Source of the DNA: CAZGTQ01 sp964528575
GTDB taxonomy: Bacteria; Planctomycetota; UBA1135; GCA-002686595
Length of the DNA stretch: 12,317 nt
Assembly: GCA_964528575.1 (NCBI GenBank)
Contig: CAZGTQ010000006.1
Coordinates: 1 to 12,317, forward strand
Direction: 5' to 3'
A model generated the notes under the pieces. The model saw nothing but the letters and a program-made list of their open reading frames with translations, made no database searches and had not been told where the DNA came from. Shown piece after piece: positions 7,509-12,317 of the stretch (position 1 is the stretch's first letter; the number at the start of each line of letters is the position of its first letter). A program made the translations under genes and the position numbers.

Positions 7509-8185
7509 GTGCGCTCCTGCGCCGCGGGCGCGCAGACGGGTGGAGCGGCGAGCGCGCCCTCGGCGAAGCGCACGAGCTGCGCGAGCGCGACCTCCGCTTC
7601 GAGCGGATCGCACACGCCGCCGGTGAGCTCGCGCGTGCGCGCGGGGTCGGACAGGACGTGGCACATCGAGCCGAGCAGGAACTGCACGCGCCAGACGATG
7701 CTCGCCTCGTCGACGTGCGGGACGGCGCGCCGGAACGCGGGGAAGAAGCGGCGGCGCACCACCGCGAACACTTCCTGGAGCGCGGCGACGTGCTCGCCGC
7801 TCTCGCCGAGCAGTCGGCCGAGCGCGCGCGTGAAGCGGCGCCAGCCCGGATCGTCCGACGCGACGCGGCCCACGACCGGCGCGAAGAACGCCTCGAGCAC
7901 GGCCGCGAGCGGCGGGCCCTCGGGGTGCGCACGCTCGAGCTCGTCGAGGCGCTCGAGCCGCTCGGCGTTGACCGCGTCGACGCGGCGCGCGAACACGGCC
8001 TCGAGGAGCTGCTGCTTGCCGCCGAAGTGGTAGTGCACCGCGGCGACGTTCACGCCGGCGGCGCTCGTGATCGCGCGCAGCGACGTCGCGCCGTACCCGT
8101 GCTCGCCGAAGAGCGTCTCGGCGGCGTCGAGGATGCGGTGCTTCGTATCGTGACCGGCGTCGTGAGCGCTGTCGGCGGCTTCCAT
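7505..8185 (-). CDS. TetR/AcrR-family transcriptional repressor (PsrA-like)
   Basis: The protein has 226 residues. The N-terminal helix-turn-helix is clear: HRILDAAETLFGEHGYGATSLRAI at 16-39, then TSAAGVNVAAVHYHFGGKQQLLEAVF at 40-65, which is the standard TetR DNA-binding domain. The C-terminal ligand domain has SDDPGWRRFTRALGRLLGES and IVWRVQFLLGSMCHVLSD. From memory this resembles Pseudomonas PsrA, whose WRVHFMLG stretch is similar, but the ligand here is unknown. As first gene of the efflux operon it is likely an autorepressor of the pump, relieved by a pump substrate or a metabolite. The ATG at 8185 is chosen because it leaves the inverted repeats at 8228-8253 in the leader. A longer start at 8257 (MLSNGR...) would put those repeats inside the gene and overlap the proposed -10. 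No Shine-Dalgarno sequence precedes the ATG; a run of seven C (8189-8195) lies there instead, so the start is less certain than the frame. Confidence 0.9.
   Translation of the reverse strand: MEAADSAHDAGHDTKHRILDAAETLFGEHGYGATSLRAITSAAGVNVAAVHYHFGGKQQLLEAVFARRVDAVNAERLERLDELERAHPEGPPLAAVLEAFFAPVVGRVASDDPGWRRFTRALGRLLGESGEHVAALQEVFAVVRRRFFPAFRRAVPHVDEASIVWRVQFLLGSMCHVLSDPARTRELTGGVCDPLEAEVALAQLVRFAEGALAAPPVCAPAAQERT
7514..7518 (-). promoter_or_regulatory. Ribosome binding site fixing the GTG start of the outer-membrane factor
   Basis: The minus strand reads AGGAG, 5 bases before the GTG at 7508-7506 and inside the end of the repressor gene. With the lipobox it settles the choice of start. Confidence 0.7.
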
Positions 8186-8227
8186 CGTGGGGGGGACGGC
8201 CGGCGGAGCGCCCCTGCGGCGCTCCAG

Positions 8228-8253
8228 CGCTTGTTTCAAGCGACCGTTGGAGA
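8228..8253. promoter_or_regulatory. Candidate TetR operator: two overlapping inverted repeats
   Basis: CGCTTG (8228-8233), spacer TTT and CAAGCG (8237-8242) form a perfect repeat with 6-base arms. Overlapping it, 8234-8253 is an imperfect palindrome centred on AC at 8243-8244 (CG|AC|CG core; 6 of 9 arm positions pair). Size and spacing fit TetR-family operators. The site lies 43-68 bases before the repressor ATG and overlaps the predicted transcription start, where binding would block the efflux operon. Confidence 0.5.
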
Positions 8254-8255
8254 GC

Positions 8256-8284
8256 ATCGTCCAGCGTGTCGCACGTGGACGCAA
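8256..8284 (-). promoter_or_regulatory. Candidate promoter of the efflux operon
   Basis: On the minus strand TTGCGT (8279-8284) is followed by a 17-base spacer and GACGAT (8256-8261). The -35 has four of six and the -10 three of six consensus matches, so support is weak. The spacing is ideal and the predicted start, near 8249, falls in the candidate operator. Confidence 0.3.
8259..8280. repeat. Inverted repeat in the divergent region, within the putative efflux promoter
   Basis: GTCCA (8259-8263), one unpaired G, CGTG (8265-8268), loop TCG, CACG (8272-8275) and TGGAC (8276-8280) form nine pairs with one bulge. It fills the spacer between the proposed -35 and -10 boxes, so it could be a second protein-binding site. 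It is too far upstream of the predicted start to be a transcript hairpin unless transcription begins further back. Confidence 0.45.
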
Positions 8285-8315
8285 GGGGCGAGGCGGCGGC
8301 CTATCTTCTGAGACC

Positions 8316-8335
8316 GCCGTCCCGCTCCGGACGGC
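8316..8335. repeat. Inverted repeat in the middle of the divergent region
   Basis: GCCGTCC (8316-8322) and GGACGGC (8329-8335) are perfect complements around a 6-base loop. In DNA this GC-rich such repeats occur easily by chance, so the functional support is weak. It sits between the efflux promoter and the lipA promoter regions. Confidence 0.3.
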
Positions 8336-8378
8336 CGCGGGTCGGCGCGCCTCGTCCCCGGCGCCCGTCCGGAAAGCA

Positions 8379-8420
8379 CAAGTCGCTGCGGGAACGCGAC
8401 TTGCGGCCGGCAGGACCGGC
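8379..8420. promoter_or_regulatory. Two inverted repeats upstream of lipA, candidate operator
   Basis: CAAGTCGC (8379-8386) and GCGACTTG (8396-8403) are perfect 8-base arms around a 9-base spacer. Three bases later GCCGG (8406-8410) and CCGGC (8416-8420) pair around 5 bases. The first repeat ends about 55 bases before the lipA ATG, upstream of the proposed -10, a typical place for an activator or repressor of the lipA-bkd operon. Which protein would bind is unknown. Confidence 0.4.
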
Positions 8421-8433
8421 GGCGACCCGCGTT

Positions 8434-8442
8434 TGCTAGGCT
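8434..8442 (+). promoter_or_regulatory. Candidate extended -10 promoter of lipA-bkd operon
   Basis: The bases read TGCTAGGCT, a TGn extension followed by TAGGCT (three of six to TATAAT). No -35 box is seen at the right distance. A start about 7 bases downstream would leave fewer than 12 bases before the lipA ATG, so the mRNA would be almost leaderless. This agrees with the absence of a Shine-Dalgarno sequence there. Confidence 0.3.
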
Positions 8443-8458
8443 CTTCCGCCCTTGTCCG

Positions 8459-9400
8459 ATGACGTCTTCCCTCCCGTCCACCGCCGCCGCGGACCCCGCG
8501 AGCGGCCGCAAGCCGCCCTGGCTCAAGGTGCAGTTGCCCGGCGGCGACGGCTACCGGCGGCTCAAGGAGCTGACGAGCCGGCTGCGGCTGCACACGGTGT
8601 GCGAGGAAGCGCGCTGCCCCAACGTCGGCGAGTGCTGGAAGGGCGCGCGCGCGACGATGACGATCATGGTGCTCGGCGACGAGTGCACGCGCCGCTGCCG
8701 CTTCTGCGCGGTCAAGACAGTCGAGCGCGCGGCGCCGCCCGATCCCGACGAGCCCGAGCACGTCGGCCAGGCGGTCCGTGAGCTCGCGCTCGGCTACGTC
8801 GTCATCACGAGCGTCGACCGCGACGACCTGCCGGACGGCGGCGCGAGCCACTACGCCGACTGCGTGCGCTCGATCCGCGCGCACAGCCCCGACACGGTCG
8901 TCGAGACGCTCGTGCCCGATTACGCCGGCAGCGACCTCGAGACGCTGCTCGCGGCGCGGCCGGACGTGCTCGCGCACAACGTCGAGGTCGTCGCGCGGTT
9001 GCAGCGCAAGATCCGCGACCCGCGCTGCTCGTTCGAGCGCTCGCTCGAGACGCTGCGCGGCGCGAAACGCGCGTGCCCGAGCGCGTTCACGAAGTCGTCG
9101 ATCATGCTCGGCCTGGGCGAGACGCGCGCGGAGCTCGCCGAATCGATGCGCGCGCTGCGCGACGCCGACGTCGACTTCCTGACGCTCGGCCAGTACCTGC
9201 GGCCGACGCCGCAGCACGCGCCCGTGCGAGAATACGTGCCGCCCGCGGTGTTCGACGAGCTGCGCGCGCTCGGCGAGGAGCTCGGCTTCGCCTACGTCGC
9301 GTCCGGCCCGCTCGTACGCTCGAGCTACAAGGCCAGCGAGTTCTTCGCGGAGCGGATGGTCCGCCGGCGCCGCGCCGGCGAGGGAGGAACGAAGGCATGA
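8459..9400 (+). CDS. lipA: Lipoyl synthase
   Basis: LipA is a radical SAM enzyme that inserts two sulfur atoms into octanoyl groups carried on lipoyl domains, giving the lipoyl cofactor. The protein has 313 residues, the normal length. The auxiliary 4Fe-4S cluster ligands are in CX4CX5C (Cys48, Cys53, Cys59; VCEEARCPNVGECW). The radical SAM cluster is in CX3CX2C (Cys76, Cys80, Cys83; ECTRRCRFC). The C-terminal RSSY motif at 287-290 supplies the serine ligand. Also typical are TIMVLGDECTRRCRFC, VITSVDRDDLPDGG, HNVEVV, KSSIMLGLGET, DFLTLGQYLRPT and GPLVRSSYKA. No Shine-Dalgarno sequence precedes the ATG. It is the first gene of a + strand operon and its stop overlaps the next start by ATGA, so it is tied to a lipoate-dependent dehydrogenase. 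No lipB (octanoyl transferase) is in the window. Confidence 0.97.
   Translation: MTSSLPSTAAADPASGRKPPWLKVQLPGGDGYRRLKELTSRLRLHTVCEEARCPNVGECWKGARATMTIMVLGDECTRRCRFCAVKTVERAAPPDPDEPEHVGQAVRELALGYVVITSVDRDDLPDGGASHYADCVRSIRAHSPDTVVETLVPDYAGSDLETLLAARPDVLAHNVEVVARLQRKIRDPRCSFERSLETLRGAKRACPSAFTKSSIMLGLGETRAELAESMRALRDADVDFLTLGQYLRPTPQHAPVREYVPPAVFDELRALGEELGFAYVASGPLVRSSYKASEFFAERMVRRRRAGEGGTKA
9381..9387 (+). promoter_or_regulatory. Ribosome binding site for the E1-alpha gene, inside the end of lipA
   Basis: AGGGAGG lies 9 bases before the ATG at 9397 and within the last codons of lipA. It supports a start that overlaps the lipA stop by 4 bases. It is the best Shine-Dalgarno match of the right-hand operon; lipA, E1-beta and E2 have weak or no matches. 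Confidence 0.65.
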
Positions 9401-10518
9401 CGCTCACCGGCGAGCCGCTCACCGTCATCGAGCCCGACGGCGGCGTGAACGGATACGACCCGGGGCTCTCGGACGACGAGCTCCTGCACTGCTACCGCAC
9501 GATGCTGCAGGTGCGCGCGTTCGACGACACGTGCATCAAGCTCCAGCGCTCGGGGCGGATCGGCTTCTCGATCCCGAACAAGGGCATCGAGGCGACGCAG
9601 GTCGGCGCGGCGAGCGCGGTGCGCACGACCGACTGGATCTTCCCGAGCTACCGCGACTTCGGGATGGCGCTGTACCACGGCGTCGCGCCCGTCGAGATGA
9701 TGCACAACATGTTCGGCAACGCGCGCGACAACGCGCTCGGCCGGCAGATGCCCGTGCACTTCAGCTTCGACGCGCCGATCCGCTTCTTCTCGATCTCGTC
9801 GCCGATCGGGACGCAGATCCCGCAGGCGGTCGGCGCGGCGTTCGCGAGCAAGTCGCGCGGCGAGGACACGGTCGCGCTCGTCAGCTTCGGCGACGGCGGC
9901 ACGTCGAGCCTCGGCTTCCATTCCGGCATGAACTTCGCCGGCGTGTGGAAGGCGCCGGTCGTCTTCCTGTGCCAGAACAACGGCTACGCGATCTCGTGCC
10001 CCGCGGACCAGCAGACCGCGTCGGAGGGCTACGCGATCAAGGCGCGTGCGTACGGCATGCCGGGCGTCGTCGTCGACGGCAACGACCTGCTCGCGGTGCG
10101 CAAGAGCGTGAGCGAAGCGGTCGAGCGCGCCCGCGCCGGCGAAGGGCCGACGCTGATCGAGGCGAAGACGTTCCGCATGGGCGGCCACTCGACGTCCGAC
10201 GACCCGTCGCGCTACGTGCCGAAGGAGCTGCTCGACGAGTGGGCGAAGCGCGATCCGATCGAACGCTTCGAGAAGTTCCTCGAGGCGAGCGATCTGTGGC
10301 AGCCGAAGCTGCGCGAGAGCATGTACCAGGAGTCGCTCGAGGAGGTCGCGGCGGCGGCGCGCGAGGCGGAAGCGGTGCCCAAGCCCGCGCTCGAGTCGAT
10401 CTTCAGCGACGTTTACGCCGAGCTCCCGCCGCACCTGCGCGCGCAGGGCCAGGCCGCGTTCGATCTGGCGCACCGCATGGGCGACCCCCAGGCCGGCGAC
10501 GGCGAGTTCCCGCTCTAG
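9397..10518 (+). CDS. bkdA1: Branched-chain 2-oxoacid dehydrogenase E1 component, alpha subunit
   Basis: With the beta subunit it forms the thiamine-diphosphate-dependent E1, which decarboxylates 2-oxoacids from valine, leucine and isoleucine and passes the acyl group to E2. The protein has 373 residues. The TPP motif starts at GDG (165-167) and ends at NN (194-195) in FLCQNNGYAIS. GRQMPVHFSF, SISSPIGTQIPQAVGAAFA and GGHSTSDDPSRY (262-273) match branched-chain E1-alpha, whose human form has GRQMPVHYG, TISSPLATQIPQAVGAA and HHSTSDDSSAY, better than pyruvate dehydrogenase E1-alpha. The C-terminal LESIFSDVYAELPPHLR also matches the branched-chain form. The HSTSDD loop is the one phosphorylated in animal enzymes; no kinase is seen here. 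It could be annotated as pyruvate dehydrogenase E1-alpha by automatic tools. Substrate preference is inferred, not proven. Confidence 0.9.
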   Translation: MTLTGEPLTVIEPDGGVNGYDPGLSDDELLHCYRTMLQVRAFDDTCIKLQRSGRIGFSIPNKGIEATQVGAASAVRTTDWIFPSYRDFGMALYHGVAPVEMMHNMFGNARDNALGRQMPVHFSFDAPIRFFSISSPIGTQIPQAVGAAFASKSRGEDTVALVSFGDGGTSSLGFHSGMNFAGVWKAPVVFLCQNNGYAISCPADQQTASEGYAIKARAYGMPGVVVDGNDLLAVRKSVSEAVERARAGEGPTLIEAKTFRMGGHSTSDDPSRYVPKELLDEWAKRDPIERFEKFLEASDLWQPKLRESMYQESLEEVAAAAREAEAVPKPALESIFSDVYAELPPHLRAQGQAAFDLAHRMGDPQAGDGEFPL

Positions 10519-10553
10519 CCAGCCGTCCCAGTTCCATTCCCCCCAGGATTCCC

Positions 10554-11528
10554 ATGGCGACCCGGACTCTCGTGCAGGCCGTGAACGACGGCCTGCGCAC
10601 CGCGATGCAGCGGGACCCGACCGTGATCGTCTTCGGCGAGGACGTCGGCCCCAAGGGCGGCGTGTTCCTCGCGACCGAGGGGCTGACGCGCGAGTTCGGC
10701 GAGCAGCGCTGCTTCGACACGCCGCTCTCCGAGGACGGGATCGTCGGCGCGGCGATCGGCATGGCCGTCAACGGCCTGCGCCCCGTCGCCGAGATCCAGT
10801 TCCAGGACTTCATCTTCCCGGCGTTCGACCAGATCGTGAGCGAGGCCGCGAAGCTGCGCTACCGCTCCGGCGGCCAGTACACCGCGCCGATGGTGATCCG
10901 CACGCCGTACGGCGGCGGCATCCGCGGCGGCCTGTACCACAGCCAGTCGGGCGAGGCCTATTTCTGCCACACGCCGGGGCTCAAGGTCGTCGTGCCGTCG
11001 ACGCCGTACGACGCGAAGGGGCTGCTCATCGCGTCGATCGAGGACCCCGACCCGGTGCTCTTCCTCGAGCCGAAAGCGCTGTACCGCGCGACGAAGGAAG
11101 AGGTGCCGGAGGACTACTACACCGTCGAGCTGACGACGCTGCGCACGGTGCGCGAGGGCTCCGACGTCACGGTGTTCTGCTACGGCGCGATGGTGCCGGT
11201 CGCGAAGAAGGCCGCCGAGCGGGCGGGCGAGCAGGGGATCGACGTGCACATCGTCGACCTGCGCACGCTGCTCCCGCTCGACGAAGAGGGCGTGCTCGAG
11301 GCCGCGAAGAAGACCGGCCGCGTCGTCGTCGTGCACGAGGCGCCGCGCTTCTGCGGCTACGGCGCCGAGATCAGCGCGCTGATCGCGGAGAACTGCATCG
11401 AGTACATGGAGGCGCCGGTCGCGCGCGTCACCGGCTTCGACACGCCGTTCCCGAACACGCTCGAGCACCACTACCTGCCCGACGACCGCCGCGTGCTCGA
11501 TGCGATCGAGCGCGTCTACCACTTCTAG
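10554..11528 (+). CDS. bkdA2: Branched-chain 2-oxoacid dehydrogenase E1 component, beta subunit
   Basis: The protein has 324 residues, the usual length. The N-terminal pyrimidine-binding domain (about 4-180) has VIVFGEDVGPKGGVFLATEGL, FDTPLSEDGIVGAAIGMA (Glu60 is probably the thiamine-activating glutamate) and EIQFQDFIFPAFDQIVSEAAKLRYRSGG. GGLYHSQSGEAYFCHTPGLKVV matches the [21 protein letters not shown] stretch of human branched-chain E1-beta. The C-terminal transketolase domain (about 195-315) has REGSDVTVFCYGAMV, IDLRTLLPLD-like VDLRTLLPLDEEGV, VVHEAPRFCGYGAEI and VTGFDTPFPNTLEHHYLPD. It follows the alpha gene by 35 bases with a weak AGGA 5 bases before the ATG, and E2 starts 9 bases after its stop. 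It forms the alpha2-beta2 E1 with the preceding product. Confidence 0.93.
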   Translation: MATRTLVQAVNDGLRTAMQRDPTVIVFGEDVGPKGGVFLATEGLTREFGEQRCFDTPLSEDGIVGAAIGMAVNGLRPVAEIQFQDFIFPAFDQIVSEAAKLRYRSGGQYTAPMVIRTPYGGGIRGGLYHSQSGEAYFCHTPGLKVVVPSTPYDAKGLLIASIEDPDPVLFLEPKALYRATKEEVPEDYYTVELTTLRTVREGSDVTVFCYGAMVPVAKKAAERAGEQGIDVHIVDLRTLLPLDEEGVLEAAKKTGRVVVVHEAPRFCGYGAEISALIAENCIEYMEAPVARVTGFDTPFPNTLEHHYLPDDRRVLDAIERVYHF

Positions 11529-11537
11529 AGCAATCCC

Positions 11538-12317
11538 ATGGCACTCGAGTTCAAGCTGCCGGACATCGGCGAAGGCATCGCCGAGGGCGAGATCGTCAAG
11601 TGGCTCGTCGCCCAGGGCGACCGCGTCGAAGAGCACCAGGCGATCGTCGAGGTGATGACCGACAAGGCGACGGTCGAGGTGCCCGCGCCGCGCGCCGGGA
11701 CGATCACCGAGCTGCGCGCGAAGGAGGGCGACGTCGTGCCGGTCGGGAGCGTGATCTTCGTGCTCGACGACGGCGCCGCCGGCGGCGCGACGCAGAAGGC
11801 CGCGGCTCCCGCCAAGTCGACTCCCGCGGCGACGGCGCAGAAGGCTTCGCCGGCGCCCGCCGCGACCGCTGCACCCGCTGCGGCCGCTGCGCCCGGTGCA
11901 CCCGCTGCGGCCGCTGCGCCTGCCGCGCCTGCCGCGGCCGCTGCCCCCGCGCCGTCGGGCGGCGGCGGAACGCTCGAGTTCAAGCTCCCCGACATCGGCG
12001 AGGGCATCGCCGAGGGCGAGATCGTCAAGTGGCTCGTCGCCGCGGGCGACCGCGTCGAGGAGCACCAGGCGATCGTCGAGGTGATGACCGACAAGGCGAC
12101 GGTCGAGGTGCCGGCGCCGGCGGCGGGCACGGTGAGCGAGCTGCGCGCGAAGGAGGGCGAGACCGTCCCCGTCGGGAGCGTGATCTTCGTGCTCGAGCGC
12201 GCCGGCGCGGGAGCCGCGCAGCCGGCCGCCGCGCAAACGGCGCCGCAGACTGCACACCAGCCGGCGCACGCCGCGGCCAGCCCCGCGCGCAACGGCGCCG
12301 CGGCGGCCGCGACGGGC
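11538..12317 (+). CDS. bkdB: Branched-chain 2-oxoacid dehydrogenase E2 (dihydrolipoyl acyltransferase), N-terminal part
   Basis: The frame is open to the window end; 260 residues are visible. E2 is the core of the complex and moves the acyl group from E1 to coenzyme A through its lipoyl arms. Lipoyl domain 1 is at about 3-76 with lipoyl-lysine Lys43, and lipoyl domain 2 at about 146-219 with Lys186. Both read KLPDIGEGIAEGEIVKWLV and EVMTDKATVEVPAP. The VMTDKATVE context is that of branched-chain E2 (BkdB), while pyruvate E2 usually has ETDKA or ESDKA. An Ala/Pro-rich flexible linker lies at about 80-145, and another begins at about 222. The peripheral-subunit-binding and catalytic domains must lie beyond the window. 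The ATG at 11538 comes 9 bases after the E1-beta stop with only a weak AGAG before it, suggesting coupled translation. Two near-identical lipoyl domains are unusual, since well-known branched-chain E2 proteins have one. Confidence 0.92.
   Translation, partial: MALEFKLPDIGEGIAEGEIVKWLVAQGDRVEEHQAIVEVMTDKATVEVPAPRAGTITELRAKEGDVVPVGSVIFVLDDGAAGGATQKAAAPAKSTPAATAQKASPAPAATAAPAAAAAPGAPAAAAAPAAPAAAAAPAPSGGGGTLEFKLPDIGEGIAEGEIVKWLVAAGDRVEEHQAIVEVMTDKATVEVPAPAAGTVSELRAKEGETVPVGSVIFVLERAGAGAAQPAAAQTAPQTAHQPAHAAASPARNGAAAAATG
11544..12194 (+). repeat. Tandem duplication of the lipoyl-domain coding sequence
   Basis: The 222 bases at 11544-11765 match 11973-12194 without gaps (offset 429 bases, 143 codons). 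By hand count about 20 positions differ, so identity is about 91%. Six of 74 residues differ. The stretch around the lipoyl lysine is almost unchanged, even at silent sites. This points to a recent duplication or to gene conversion between the copies. Confidence 0.9.
11871..11920 (+). repeat. 27-base direct repeat in the E2 linker
   Basis: The 23 bases at 11871-11893 recur exactly at 11898-11920, a period of 27 bases (nine codons). The protein shows it as a PAAAAAPxA unit, with a third degenerate unit following. It encodes the flexible Ala/Pro linker between the two lipoyl domains and probably changes in length by slippage. Confidence 0.8.

Noticed and set aside
4401..8033. Long + strand frame (1210 codons) opposite the efflux operon
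   Set aside because: It is Arg/Ala/Ser-rich with no recognisable domain and antisense to three family-level matches; shadow frame.
8236..8526. Minus-strand frame of 96 codons across the divergent region
   Set aside because: No ribosome site and no protein-like composition; it overlaps the lipA start and the inverted repeats.
9531..11528. A 665-codon frame extending E1-beta upstream through the E1-alpha gene
   Set aside because: The upstream part is a +1-type shadow of E1-alpha (Arg/Ala/Asp-rich). The real beta subunit starts at 10554 with the expected length of 324 residues.
9397..11528. Pyruvate dehydrogenase E1 alpha/beta as the name for these two genes
   Set aside because: GRQMPVH, SISSPIGTQIPQAVGAA, HSTSDD and LYHSQSGEA fit the branched-chain enzymes better, as does the VMTDKATVE site of the E2 that follows. 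The substrate is still inferred.
11544..12194. Repeat structure considered as a mobile element or CRISPR
   Set aside because: Only two long copies exist, both in frame and both encoding a complete lipoyl domain. There are no short repeats with unique spacers and no transposase or terminal inverted repeats.

Overview
The window is GC-rich bacterial DNA holding nine protein genes in three blocks. Two genes are cut by the window edges. High GC, dense packing, 4-base start/stop overlaps and two GTG starts are all visible. I cannot fix the taxon. The C-terminal module of the secreted protein at 705-1631 resembles, from memory, modules that recur in secreted proteins of high-GC Planctomycetota. Together with a Gram-negative tripartite efflux pump, this makes a planctomycete or similar Gram-negative (Myxococcota, for example) the best guess.

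Left block (1-1723). The C-terminal end of a TolB-like beta-propeller protein enters on the + strand. A 270-base gene-free stretch with two adjacent hairpins separates it from a convergent minus-strand gene for a signal-peptide-bearing secreted protein of unknown function.

Middle block (1724-8185, minus strand). A complete efflux operon reads regulator to pump: TetR-family repressor, outer-membrane factor lipoprotein, periplasmic membrane-fusion protein, inner-membrane RND permease. All three junctions are 4-base overlaps (GTGA, ATGA, GTGA), so translation is probably coupled along the whole operon. The repressor gene comes first and the DNA in front of it carries several inverted repeats, which suggests autorepression of the whole pump operon.

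Right block (8459-12317, + strand, divergent from the efflux operon). lipA (lipoyl synthase) overlaps by ATGA the gene for the E1-alpha subunit of a branched-chain 2-oxoacid dehydrogenase. E1-beta and the N-terminal 260 residues of the E2 subunit follow. LipA builds the lipoyl cofactor carried by E2, so the operon couples cofactor synthesis to the enzyme that needs it. E2 starts with two nearly identical lipoyl domains (about 91% DNA identity by hand count) joined by an Ala/Pro linker with a 27-base repeat.

The 273-base divergent region (8186-8458) is rich in inverted repeats and is the most interesting regulatory stretch. I saw no tRNA, rRNA, CRISPR array, insertion sequence or phage gene, and no clearly new biological system. 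The findings are mostly unusual arrangements and testable regulatory hypotheses.
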